NCBI GenBank assembly: GCA_902797185.1
Contig: CADBRV010000061.1
Coordinates: forward strand, 1-47,702
Source of the DNA: an uncultured Lachnospiraceae bacterium
GTDB lineage: Bacteria; Bacillota; Clostridia; Lachnospirales; Lachnospiraceae
Direction: 5' to 3'
Length of the DNA stretch: 47,702 nt
Made by a program: the position numbers and the translations under genes. The notes beneath the pieces are model-generated. The model was given only the letters and a program-made list of their open reading frames with translations. It made no database searches and had not been told where the DNA came from. Shown here in pieces: positions 1 to 7,472 of the stretch. Positions within the stretch are counted from its first letter, which is position 1, and the number at the start of each line of letters is the position of its first letter.

Positions 1-354
1 AAAGCGCAGGGCATCCAGCACGGTCTGTGCCTGCAGCGTCCTGGGATAATAGTAGCCATCCCGGCAGACGCTTAAAACGCCCAGCTCCCGGAAAAAGGAA
101 AGAGTCTGTTCCAGCCCCATAAAAGTTAAGGCTGGAACGACAAAATCAGGGCTGGAACCGTAATAGTCCCGTTTGCCCTGAAACTGATTCGTAAAGTTGC
201 ATTTTCCATTCCCGGTGGAAAGGATTTTCTTTCCAACACGGTCTTTATGTTCGATTAGGGTTACCGGGATGCCGCAGGAAGAGGCAGATAAGGCCGCCGT
301 CATGCCGGCTGCCCCACCCCCTATTACTGCGATCTCTTTGGAATCCTTCCTCAT
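1..354 (-). CDS. BaiN/HI0933-type NAD(P)/FAD flavoprotein, N-terminal part
   Basis: The 3' end lies beyond the window, so only the first 118 codons are present. The N-terminus MRKDSKEIAVIGGGAAGMTA carries a GxGxxG dinucleotide-binding motif, followed by an ExKxRVGKKILSTGNGKCNFTN-like stretch typical of the HI0933/YtfA/BaiN flavoprotein family (annotated as aminoacetone oxidase family FAD-binding enzyme or BaiN-type 3-dehydro-bile-acid reductase). Family membership is clear from the sequence; the substrate is not, and calling it bile-acid-specific would be unsupported. The start at 354 is preceded by AGGAGG only three bases upstream. That RBS-start unit aligns with the beginning of the dispersed repeat's second unit (compare 7585-7602), and the gene directly follows repeat copy A. 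It is probably cotranscribed with the flippase gene upstream. Confidence 0.85.
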   Translation of the reverse strand, partial: MRKDSKEIAVIGGGAAGMTAALSASSCGIPVTLIEHKDRVGKKILSTGNGKCNFTNQFQGKRDYYGSSPDFVVPALTFMGLEQTLSFFRELGVLSVCRDGYYYPRTLQAQTVLDALRF

Positions 355-360
355 GGCCCT

Positions 361-445
361 CCTTTTATATGCCATCGCCTGGCAAGGCGATGACGCAGGC
401 TGCGCCTCCGCACAAAGTGCGGTTTATCATGGTGCGGCTCTCCTT
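361..445 (-). repeat. Dispersed repeat, copy A (module P, sense to flavoprotein gene)
   Basis: On the minus strand this copy has GGAGAGCC, an ATG at 430, an inner hairpin CCGCAC-TTT-GTGCGG and a second hairpin GTCATCGCC-TTGCCA-GGCGATGGC. The second hairpin keeps pairing where the copies at 7516-7686 have C-G instead of T-A. Module H is absent. The sequence then runs directly into AAAAGGAGGGCCATG, the start of the flavoprotein gene. The left end is degenerate and reaches the stop codon of the flippase gene. Confidence 0.75.
365..430 (-). CDS. Micro-ORF of repeat copy A (21 aa), coding status doubtful
   Basis: A 21-codon frame, MINRTLCGGAACVIALPGDG plus one Ile, starts with ATG 8-9 bases after GGAGAG and ends just before the flavoprotein RBS. 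Its second half (GAACVIALPG) matches the frames in copies C, F and I. Translation is possible from the Shine-Dalgarno position. However, other copies have lost the ATG while keeping the stems, so the frame may be only a by-product of a conserved structure. Confidence 0.25.
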   Translation of the reverse strand: MINRTLCGGAACVIALPGDGI

Positions 446-448
446 CCA

Positions 449-2107
449 TTAACGCAATGCATGGATCTTCTTCAGGAACCTGGCTGCTTTCGCGCCGCCC
501 GGGAAGGAAAGGATCTCCCTTTCCGTAACGCCATGGAACAGGCAGGTAATATAAATATAAGATACAATGCCGATCAAAACTGCCAGCAGGGTGCTGATGG
601 AATTCCTTCCACACGCCAGCATCAGCAGCTTATAGGAAACCAGTACAAGAACTCCCATAACCAGGGAACAGATCAGCGGCAGTATGAAAGCCCTGCGGTA
701 ATGCTGGCGGTATTTGCTGTACCTGCGCAGGGAATTGTTATTAAACATGCACATCAGGTAAGAAAATGCCACATTGGCCAAAACCACCGAATAGATATTC
801 GCCCTGCAGAAAATCAGGATAAAAAGGACCACGACATGTAATACCAGTGCATAAAAAGCATTTTTGATTGGTTCCATCAGGCGGTCAATTCCCTGCAGTG
901 CTGCGTTCGTCAGCGTGGAAATGGAATAAAAGACCACAGACGGCGCGCCCACGATCAGCATGATGGCTCCAAGAGGCCTGGCGTCATGGAACAAAAGCTG
1001 CAGGATCGGGCTGCCTAATACTGCAAGCCCCACCGTGATTGGGAATACGATCAGCATGATAAATCGGATGGAGGAATTAATCTTCCTGTTTACATCCTTG
1101 CGGGAACCGGAATGCATGGTCACGGTAATGCTGGGCATGGCAGAAGTTGCCATGGCGCTGGCAATGCCAATGGGGATATTGATGAGGACTTTGTATTTCC
1201 CATACCATACGCCCCACCAGGTGGAAACCTGGGCTGCGCCATATCCCAGAAACAGGGTCATGTTTTTAAAAATAATCTGGTCCACGATGCCGCTGACGTT
1301 ATAAACCACCGTGCTAAGCAAGATCGGGAAAATCGTCATCATCATTTCTCCGAATATACTGCGGAAGGTCTCTGTCTTGACATCTTTTTTAATGCTGTAG
1401 TTGTACGATTTATCCTTTTTCCGGAAAAAGCCGATAAAGATAATAATAAGGAAAACCAAAGACGCGGCGGCGCCGAATCCCGTTCCCAGGGTACCGCCCG
1501 CAGCGCCGTAAGAAGCACTGTAAGCGTCTTCGTTCCCTAATACTTTCCCAACTCTTGCGCCGTAGGAAAAAAGGACATAAGCTGCTGCGATGGAAACCAC
1601 CGCATTTACAATCTGTTCAATGATCTGTGATACAGCGCTGGGCACCATAGTCCCGAGCCCCTGGAAAAACCCGCGGATTACGCCCATGATGGCAACGATC
1701 AAAAGGGTGGGCCCTAATACCCGAAGGGCCAGGTATGCTTGTGGAGTTGCTAATATAGCAGTAAAGAAATCCGTAAAACCTAAGACAAGGAAACAAGCCA
1801 CAGAACCGGTAACGGCGGATATGAAAAGCGCGCCCCGGAATACTACCATGGCATTCTTTTTCTGGTTCAGCGCAATCCTGGATGCCACCAGTTTGGAAAC
1901 GGCGCTGGGTACGCTGTAGGATGAGATCAGCAGCAGGATGTTGTAAATCTCAAAAGCGGAGCCGTAAATGTTATTCCCGTCATCCCCGATGATATTCGTC
2001 AAGGGGATCCGGTAGATCATGCCGATGATGCGGCTGATGATGGAAGCAATTGCCAGGATGGATCCCTGTACCAGGAAATCCGAGTTGTGTTTCTTATTCT
2101 TGTCCAT
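449..2107 (-). CDS. MurJ/SpoVB-like polysaccharide or lipid flippase (MOP superfamily)
   Basis: An integral membrane protein of about 550 residues with some fourteen hydrophobic segments. The N-terminus FLVQGSILAIASIISRIIGM and the downstream GNNIYGSAFEIYNILLLISS pattern are typical of the SpoVB/YtgP/MurJ group of MOP-superfamily exporters. Members flip lipid-linked cell-wall or polysaccharide precursors; which substrate applies here cannot be read from sequence. The ATG at 2107 is used; a TTG at 2137 in the same frame would add ten residues, and neither has a strong Shine-Dalgarno. The gene lies 59 bases after the YerB-like lipoprotein gene and upstream of repeat copy A and the flavoprotein gene, so cotranscription is likely. 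Confidence 0.85.
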   Translation of the reverse strand: MDKNKKHNSDFLVQGSILAIASIISRIIGMIYRIPLTNIIGDDGNNIYGSAFEIYNILLLISSYSVPSAVSKLVASRIALNQKKNAMVVFRGALFISAVTGSVACFLVLGFTDFFTAILATPQAYLALRVLGPTLLIVAIMGVIRGFFQGLGTMVPSAVSQIIEQIVNAVVSIAAAYVLFSYGARVGKVLGNEDAYSASYGAAGGTLGTGFGAAASLVFLIIIFIGFFRKKDKSYNYSIKKDVKTETFRSIFGEMMMTIFPILLSTVVYNVSGIVDQIIFKNMTLFLGYGAAQVSTWWGVWYGKYKVLINIPIGIASAMATSAMPSITVTMHSGSRKDVNRKINSSIRFIMLIVFPITVGLAVLGSPILQLLFHDARPLGAIMLIVGAPSVVFYSISTLTNAALQGIDRLMEPIKNAFYALVLHVVVLFILIFCRANIYSVVLANVAFSYLMCMFNNNSLRRYSKYRQHYRRAFILPLICSLVMGVLVLVSYKLLMLACGRNSISTLLAVLIGIVSYIYITCLFHGVTEREILSFPGGAKAARFLKKIHALR

Positions 2108-2166
2108 TTTCTGTTTTTCCGTGATTTCTTCTTTCAAATCTCAGAAACAAGTATCTTTGCTTTCGG

Positions 2167-3297
2167 TTACTGTGCTTCGCTCTGGGCTCCGGTGATGGAG
2201 ACATTTCCAAAATCATCATTGCCTACGATGCAGACCCATGTTTTTCCCTTGTTTACCTGTATTTCATTACCATTTTCATCAAAATATTTTGCAGGGGAAT
2301 GTAAATCAGCCTTGGACCATGTCACTTTTTCGGCTTTCCCGTTGGTGATATACCATCCATCCCCGCCAGCCGTAGTATCAATTTCTTTATAGGTTTTTTC
2401 ATCAATATCCCTGCATGGGCAGCTCTGGATAAGAATGTTCTTGACTGCCAGCTGGTTATGATCTGTATCGGAAATGGCCGCGTCAACCTGCTTGTCCCCA
2501 TACTGGAACCGGTAGTACATGCCGTCATCACTGTTATAAGTAAAGTACGGCGTATTTACAGGATAAGGGAGGGACACGGTCTGGGCATCCTGCCCGTTTT
2601 CCGGGGTGGTATCTTCGTCTGCAAAAGTAAAATGCCCGGTATAGGAATCGGAATAATTTTCATCAAATCCCTTTGCCTGGATCTGGCTAAGCAGCAGTTC
2701 CCCGCTGGTAAAGGCGTTATTGGGCGCTTTCCTGCCATCGCTGGAATCCCTGAAGTATACCCCGTCTGTAGTAAGGCCGTTGATATCGTCCACTTCGCCG
2801 GAATTTAAGAAATCTTCCGCATAAACGGCCTGGCCGATATGGCAGTACATAGCGTCAAATTCCAAAGCAAACTGCGGGTAATACAGGCGGCAGCTGCGGA
2901 CCGGCCCGATCTTGTCGAGGTTTTCGTAATCTGCCCGGTCAAAAATTGCCATAAGCCTCGTATAACCGCCCTCCACCGGCGCTTCATAGATGACCCCGGC
3001 TTTGGAAATATTGTACTGCGGCAGGGCGCCGTAATCATCATTCGGGATCATGATGGCCATGGGGCGCTTATTCTGGTAATCACTGGATATGGGTTCCCCG
3101 GTCAAGTAACTGGCGTTGCTGGAAACTGCCGGTTCTGCTGATTCTGTCTGCACAAGCTCTGCGCTCTCCTGCTGTACCACTACCGGCTTTGCGGAAGAGT
3201 CCGAAGATTCTTCCTCCTGCTTCTGCCCGCATCCTGCAAGGAGCGAAAGCCCCAGTACTGCCGCCGCAATCAGGACGGCTGCTCTCTTTTTTTTCAT
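2167..3297 (-). CDS. YerB-like DUF3048 lipoprotein
   Basis: The 376-residue product begins with a lipoprotein signal peptide (MKKKRAAVLIAAAVLGLSLL followed by AGC), with the lipidated cysteine at residue 23, then a low-complexity Ser/Glu-rich linker to about residue 65. The rest matches the DUF3048 (YerB) family: RPMAIMIPNDDYGALPQYNI, VEGGYTRLMAIFD and GPVRSCRLYY, followed by a C-terminal half with TWSKADLHSPAKYFDENGNE. It should be anchored on the outer face of the membrane. The biochemical role of the family is unknown to me. A strong GGAGGAG lies just before the ATG. It follows ybeY on the same strand with a gap of about 135 bases. Confidence 0.9.
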   Translation of the reverse strand: MKKKRAAVLIAAAVLGLSLLAGCGQKQEEESSDSSAKPVVVQQESAELVQTESAEPAVSSNASYLTGEPISSDYQNKRPMAIMIPNDDYGALPQYNISKAGVIYEAPVEGGYTRLMAIFDRADYENLDKIGPVRSCRLYYPQFALEFDAMYCHIGQAVYAEDFLNSGEVDDINGLTTDGVYFRDSSDGRKAPNNAFTSGELLLSQIQAKGFDENYSDSYTGHFTFADEDTTPENGQDAQTVSLPYPVNTPYFTYNSDDGMYYRFQYGDKQVDAAISDTDHNQLAVKNILIQSCPCRDIDEKTYKEIDTTAGGDGWYITNGKAEKVTWSKADLHSPAKYFDENGNEIQVNKGKTWVCIVGNDDFGNVSITGAQSEAQ

Positions 3298-3432
3298 TTT
3301 TCTCCTCCTCCATTTTTCTTTATCCTGCTGCCTTTCAAACAGCAGGTACGGCCATGCCGAAAAGGCTATGGCATATTTTGTACATTTTTCCCTGCTTGAG
3401 CATCTGTTTCCCCATGCCGTGCGCCGAGGGAG

Positions 3433-3930
3433 TTACCGGGTAATCCCTAAGGCATCCAGGATCTTGTCCTGGAGGGCTTCCATTTCCTTCGCCTCATCCT
3501 CTGTCATATGGTCAAAGCCGAATAAATGGAGCATGCTGTGGGCCGTAAGGAAAGCAAATTCCCTCTTCTCTCCATGGCCATATTCCTGTGCCTGCTGTTT
3601 CATGCGGCTGGTGCAGATGACGATATCTCCCAGCATCAGTTCCCCGGTGTCCGGGTTGAAGGCATCCTGCTCGATCAGGATTTCCTCCGGAAACCGGGCT
3701 GGTTCTTCATAACTGACCAGCGGGAAGGAAAGCACGTCGGTGACGGAATCCACATCCCGGTATTCCTTATTCAGCTTCCGGATCGTAGGACCGTCTGTCA
3801 TGCACAGGTCCACTTCCACTTCATAAGGGCACCCTATCTCGCTGCAGGCCTGGTGAATCACCAGTTTTGCGATTTTCTCCGGGTCAAAAGGAAATTCCTC
3901 CGGCGTTTCGTTTTCGAAATGAAGTGTCAT
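3433..3930 (-). CDS. ybeY: Endoribonuclease YbeY (rRNA maturation factor)
   Basis: A 165-residue protein of normal family length. The zinc-binding signature HSMLHLFGFDH at residues 131-141 gives the three metal-ligand histidines (131, 135, 141), and the VTDVLSFP and LGDIVIC blocks are also conserved. YbeY acts in 16S rRNA 3'-end processing and ribosome quality control. A GAGAGG Shine-Dalgarno precedes the ATG by six bases. It lies downstream of phoH, a common pairing in Firmicutes, but here the two are separated by about 170 bases containing a degenerate antisense repeat copy. Confidence 0.97.
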   Translation of the reverse strand: MTLHFENETPEEFPFDPEKIAKLVIHQACSEIGCPYEVEVDLCMTDGPTIRKLNKEYRDVDSVTDVLSFPLVSYEEPARFPEEILIEQDAFNPDTGELMLGDIVICTSRMKQQAQEYGHGEKREFAFLTAHSMLHLFGFDHMTEDEAKEMEALQDKILDALGITR

Positions 3931-3970
3931 AAACTGCCTCTCTTTTGATGGATGGACCTGCAGGGCCTCG

Positions 3971-4030
3971 CCGTTTGATTCGTACTGCGCGCGAGGGCGC
4001 GGCCTGTGCCAACGCCCTCCGGGCGATGAC
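3971..4030 (+). repeat. Dispersed repeat, copy B (degenerate module P)
   Basis: The stretch GCGAGGGCGCGGCCTGTGCC followed by a short divergent stretch and GGGCGATGAC matches the right half of module P in copy F (26007-26073). The left half, including the ATG and the Shine-Dalgarno, is no longer recognisable. It lies between phoH and ybeY and is antisense to both. Similarity is clear over about 40 bases only. Confidence 0.55.
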
Positions 4031-4098
4031 TGGTGCAGGACAGCCTGCCGTATCTGTCTTTACGTAGTCCAAAGTCGCGGGTTTCCCATTTTTTTCGG

Positions 4099-5124
4099 TC
4101 AAACTGCCTTGCCATTTCCGGAACGGAGGGGCGCAGCCTTGCGGGCTTTGGCATTGCTGCGCTTTTTCTTCTTCTCTTCGTCCTGCTCATAAGCTTTGAC
4201 GATCTTCTGGACTAACGGATGGCGTACCACGTCCTTGCTGGTAAGCCGGCAGACTCCGATTTCATCGATGCCCTTCAAAATACGCAGGGCATCATCCAGG
4301 CCGCTTTTGGCATCCGGGTTCAGGTCCTTCTGTGTCTGGTCGCCAGTAATGACGACTTTGGAGCCAAAGCCGATCCTGGTAAGGAACATCTTCATCTGGG
4401 CAGGGGTCGTATTCTGGGCCTCGTCCAATATAATATAGGCATTGTCCAGGGTACGCCCTCTCATATATGCAAGAGGGGCAACCTCAATAAGCCCTTTTTC
4501 GGCGTTTTTTGCAAATCCTTCCGCGCCCATGATCTGGTATAAGGCGTCATATAAAGGACGAAGGTACGGGTCGATCTTGCTCTGCAGGTCACCGGGCAGA
4601 AAGCCCAGTTTCTCACCTGCTTCGATGGCTGGGCGGGTCAGGATGATCCGTTCCACATCCCCGTTTTTAAAAGCGGTAATGGCCATGGCCATGGCAAGGA
4701 ATGTTTTCCCGGTGCCGGCAGGCCCTACCCCAAAGACGATCATCTTCTCTTTCATCATCTTGACATAACCCTGCTGGCCAAAGGTCTTGGCCTGCACCGG
4801 CTTGCCGGACACGGTATGGCAGATAATGCTGGGATCGATATCTGCAGCGGAAAGCCCGGTCTGTTCCAGGTTTAAAGCAATGACATAATTAACCTGCTGC
4901 TCTGTCAAAGGAGTGTCTTTATGCACCAGGTCCAGGAGCTGCTGGACCACTGCAGCCGCCTGATGGGCAGCCTCTTGGGGGCCGATCAGTTTCAAGGTGT
5001 TGTCACGGTAGATCAGTGTGACACCGAAAGCGCGCTCAATCTTTTTGATATTGGCATCAAAGCTCCCGCAGAGCTTTTCGAAATCTTCCCCGGAAAGGGA
5101 AATTGTCTCCTCTAATAAACTCAT
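4099..5124 (-). CDS. phoH: PhoH-family ATPase
   Basis: The product of about 341 residues has Walker A GPAGTGKT at about residues 134-141 and a Walker B/DEAQN block (YIILDEAQNTTPAQMKMFLT), followed by GDxTQKDLN and GLDDAL, all typical of PhoH/PhoL NTPases. Members are often linked to RNA metabolism together with YbeY, consistent with the neighbour here; the exact role is unsettled. The C-terminus is Lys/Arg-rich (EEKKKKRSNAKARKAA). The ATG at 5124 is preferred (AGAGG upstream, though spaced about 13 bases); an in-frame ATG at 5166 has no visible Shine-Dalgarno. Confidence 0.93.
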   Translation of the reverse strand: MSLLEETISLSGEDFEKLCGSFDANIKKIERAFGVTLIYRDNTLKLIGPQEAAHQAAAVVQQLLDLVHKDTPLTEQQVNYVIALNLEQTGLSAADIDPSIICHTVSGKPVQAKTFGQQGYVKMMKEKMIVFGVGPAGTGKTFLAMAMAITAFKNGDVERIILTRPAIEAGEKLGFLPGDLQSKIDPYLRPLYDALYQIMGAEGFAKNAEKGLIEVAPLAYMRGRTLDNAYIILDEAQNTTPAQMKMFLTRIGFGSKVVITGDQTQKDLNPDAKSGLDDALRILKGIDEIGVCRLTSKDVVRHPLVQKIVKAYEQDEEKKKKRSNAKARKAAPLRSGNGKAV

Positions 5125-5326
5125 CCGCTGAAAATAACCTCTTTCGAACAGAAAATCAATCATCAAATTTTATCATATCCATGGCCATATAGTCAAACGG
5201 ACCTGGGCTCCAGCCGGAACTGGAAGCAAGAACCTTTTTACGCTCCAGATGGCTTTAACGGATGTTTTCCATACAGAATCCTGTTTTTTATGCCTTCTGC
5301 AATAGAAATCCTCTTCTGCTCTATCG

Positions 5327-5806
5327 CTATTTATGGTAGGGCTCTCCCGTCGCGATTTTAAACGCCCGGTAGACCTGCTCAAAAAGGATGACCCGCATGA
5401 GCTGGTGGGGGAAGGTAAAATCCGAAAAACTGAGCTTGAAATCGCACTGCTGCACTACCTGGGGAGAGAGCCCCAGGGAACCCCCGATGAGGAACTGGAT
5501 ATGGTTGTAGCCGGATACCATGGCATCCTGGATTTTCTGGGAAAAGGCAATGGAATCCATCTTTTTCCCCTCCAGGCAGAGGGCGATTTTATATGCCCTC
5601 TCGTCCAGGTGTTTTTCCAGCTCTTTCCCTTCCTGCCCTTTGACCTGGAGTGCCTGGGCCGGGCTGGCCTTGTCCGGGATCTTTCGGTCCGGCACTTCGA
5701 TAATTTCCACCTGGGTAAAAGCGCCCAGCCGTTTTACGTATTCCTGGACGGCATCGCGGAAAAACTTTTCTTTTATTTTACCAACACAAAGTACACTTAT
5801 TTTCAT
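5327..5806 (-). CDS. rlmH: 23S rRNA pseudouridine-1915 N3-methyltransferase RlmH
   Basis: A 159-residue SPOUT methyltransferase of exact family length. MKISVLCVGKIKEKF at the N-terminus, the SAM-binding knot segment FLIGGSLGLS, and the C-terminal FPHQLMRVILFEQVYRAF with the terminal GEPYHK are diagnostic. It methylates pseudouridine 1915 in helix 69 of 23S rRNA. No Shine-Dalgarno precedes the ATG. A promoter-like TTTAGT-17-TATAGA (5812-5840) would start transcription at or next to the A of the ATG, suggesting a leaderless mRNA. The promoter overlaps that of divergent xpt. Confidence 0.97.
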   Translation of the reverse strand: MKISVLCVGKIKEKFFRDAVQEYVKRLGAFTQVEIIEVPDRKIPDKASPAQALQVKGQEGKELEKHLDERAYKIALCLEGKKMDSIAFSQKIQDAMVSGYNHIQFLIGGSLGLSPQVVQQCDFKLSFSDFTFPHQLMRVILFEQVYRAFKIATGEPYHK

Positions 5807-5808
5807 TG

Positions 5809-5837
5809 TTGTCTATACAATTTAAATCGACTATACT
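5809..5837 (+). promoter_or_regulatory. Sigma-A-type promoter of xpt
   Basis: TTGTCT (5809-5814), a 17-base spacer and TATACT (5832-5837) lie 45 bases before the xpt ATG. The predicted leader is only about 40 bases, too short for a purine riboswitch. The site occupies almost the same DNA as the predicted rlmH promoter on the other strand. Confidence 0.7.
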
Positions 5838-5840
5838 AAA
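5812..5840 (-). promoter_or_regulatory. Predicted promoter of rlmH, giving a leaderless transcript
   Basis: On the minus strand TTTAGT (5840-5835), 17 bases and TATAGA (5817-5812) precede the rlmH ATG at 5806, leaving room for a start site at about 5805-5806. An alternative TTGTTA-17-TTAAAT a few bases upstream would leave only about six leader bases. Either way there is no Shine-Dalgarno. Confidence 0.4.
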
Positions 5841-5881
5841 GGTAACAAAAAATCCTGTTAGGAAAATAAAGGAGCCGTATT

Positions 5882-6460
5882 ATGAAACTGCTAGAAGAAA
5901 AAATCCTTTCGGAAGGCGTCGTCGAGGGGGACGACATCCTGAAAGTAGACAGCTTTATCAACCACCAGGTGGACCCCGCCCTTATGGAAGGGTTCGGTCG
6001 TGAAATTGCGAATCATTTCAAGGATGGGCATATCACAAAAGTTGCTACGATTGAAAGCAGCGGCATCGCGCCTGCCCTTATGACAGCCCGTTTCCTGAAT
6101 GTGCCCATGCTGATCATGAAAAAGCAGCCTTCCCGCATCCTGAACAAGAACCTTTACCAGACGGAAGTCAGCTCTTATACCACAGAAAAGGGATATGAGC
6201 TGTGTGTCTCCAGGGATTACCTGTCGGAAGACGACCATGTCCTTATTGTAGATGACTTCCTGGCAAATGGGGAAGCCGCTGCCGGCGCCATGCGCCTGAT
6301 CCGCCTGTCCCACGCCACTGTGGCAGGGCTTGGCGTCCTTATCGAAAAAAGCTTCCAGCCAGGCAGGGAAAAACTGGAATCCCTTGGGCTTGATGTCTAT
6401 GCCCTGGCCAGGATAAAGAGCCTTGAGGGCGGGAAAGTCACGTTCCTGGAAGAAGGATAA
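5882..6460 (+). CDS. xpt: Xanthine phosphoribosyltransferase
   Basis: The 192-residue product matches Xpt of Gram-positive bacteria in length and throughout. MKLLEEKILSEGVV and the PRPP-binding loop VLIVDDFLANGEAA (residues about 120-133) are diagnostic. It converts xanthine and PRPP to XMP in purine salvage. A strong AAGGAG lies before the ATG. It is a single-gene unit on the plus strand, with its own promoter and a hairpin terminator at 6550-6590. No purine riboswitch fits in the short leader and no pbuX-type permease follows. Confidence 0.97.
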   Translation: MKLLEEKILSEGVVEGDDILKVDSFINHQVDPALMEGFGREIANHFKDGHITKVATIESSGIAPALMTARFLNVPMLIMKKQPSRILNKNLYQTEVSSYTTEKGYELCVSRDYLSEDDHVLIVDDFLANGEAAAGAMRLIRLSHATVAGLGVLIEKSFQPGREKLESLGLDVYALARIKSLEGGKVTFLEEG

Positions 6461-6549
6461 ACCTGCGGCAGGATGGACCTGCGGAGATCTTGTCTGCCTG
6501 TCTGATGCTTGTGCAGCAGGGCTGTCATTCAAGTAAAAAAAGGATAAGA

Positions 6550-6590
6550 AAGCCGTGCCGGTGTAACATTACCATTACCTGGCACGGCTT
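6550..6590. terminator. Bidirectional terminator between xpt and folD
   Basis: The ten-base stem AAGCCGTGCC (6550-6559) / GGCACGGCTT (6581-6590) is followed by TTCTTCTTCTTTTT on the plus strand. On the minus strand a T-rich tract follows it. It serves the convergent ends of xpt and folD. Confidence 0.85.
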
Positions 6591-6602
6591 TTCTTCTTCT
6601 TT

Positions 6603-7445
6603 TTATTTACGGTTTTCGAGGGACTGGGCACAGTTATTCATCAGCATGGCGATGGTCATGGGCCCTACGCCTCCCGGCACAGGGGTGATATAGGAAGCAT
6701 GTTCTTTGACATCGTCAAAATCCACGTCTCCCTGCAGGTGCCCGTCTTCAGTACGGTTAATCCCCACGTCAATGACGACGGCACCTTCTTTTACATAATC
6801 TGCCGTAATGAAATGGGCTTTGCCCACAGAAGCTACCAGGATGTCAGCCTGGCGGCAGATTTCCTTTAAATTCTCCGTATGGGAATGGGCAACGGTAACG
6901 GTCCCGTTTTCATTGAGCAGCATCATGGCCATGGGCTTGCCTACAATATTGCTGCGGCCTACAACCACGCAGTTTTTCCCGTCGATCTGGATATGGTAAC
7001 GCTTCAAAAGCTCCATGACCCCGGCCGGCGTGCAGGAACGAAGGCCGCTGCTGCCGATACACAGGGCGCCGACGCTCTTCTTGCTGAACCCATCCACGTC
7101 CTTGTCCAAGGCAATGGCGTCAATGACATGCTCCTCATCCATCTGGGGAGGCAGCGGCAGCTGCACCAGGATCCCGATGATATCCGGGTCTTTGTTATAT
7201 GCGTCAATGAGCGCCAGAAGTTCTTCCTCGGTGGAGGATGCGTCCAGCTTGCTGGTGATGTTGCCAATGCCGCAGTATTCGCAGGCCCTTGCCTTGTTTC
7301 GTACGTAAATGGAGGAAGCTGGGTCATCCCCTACCTGGATGACGGCAAGGGAGCCTTCTTTCCCCTGGGATTTGAGCCTTTCCATCCTTGCCTTTACTTC
7401 GTCTTTTACTTCGGCGGAAATTTTCTTTCCATCAATGATCTGCAT
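6603..7445 (-). CDS. folD: Methylene-THF dehydrogenase / methenyl-THF cyclohydrolase
   Basis: A 280-residue bifunctional enzyme. The catalytic YxxxK (Tyr47, Lys51), GILVQLPLP, DVDGF, VVGRSNIVGKPMAMMLL (Rossmann NADP site) and the C-terminal TPVPGGVGPMTIAML all fit FolD. It interconverts methylene-, methenyl- and formyl-THF in the cytosol. Fhs, encoded just upstream on the same strand, makes formyl-THF, so together they form the formate-to-methylene-THF branch of one-carbon metabolism. Whether this belongs to an acetogenic pathway cannot be judged from this window. The fhs-folD gap of 300 bases is filled by repeat copy C on the opposite strand. Confidence 0.98.
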   Translation of the reverse strand: MQIIDGKKISAEVKDEVKARMERLKSQGKEGSLAVIQVGDDPASSIYVRNKARACEYCGIGNITSKLDASSTEEELLALIDAYNKDPDIIGILVQLPLPPQMDEEHVIDAIALDKDVDGFSKKSVGALCIGSSGLRSCTPAGVMELLKRYHIQIDGKNCVVVGRSNIVGKPMAMMLLNENGTVTVAHSHTENLKEICRQADILVASVGKAHFITADYVKEGAVVIDVGINRTEDGHLQGDVDFDDVKEHASYITPVPGGVGPMTIAMLMNNCAQSLENRK

Positions 7446-7472
7446 GTTTAAAGCCCTGCCTCCTCTATTACC

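Noticed and set aside
5838-5881. Purine riboswitch before xpt
   Set aside because: Only about 40 bases separate the promoter and the ATG, and the aptamer's conserved loops are absent.
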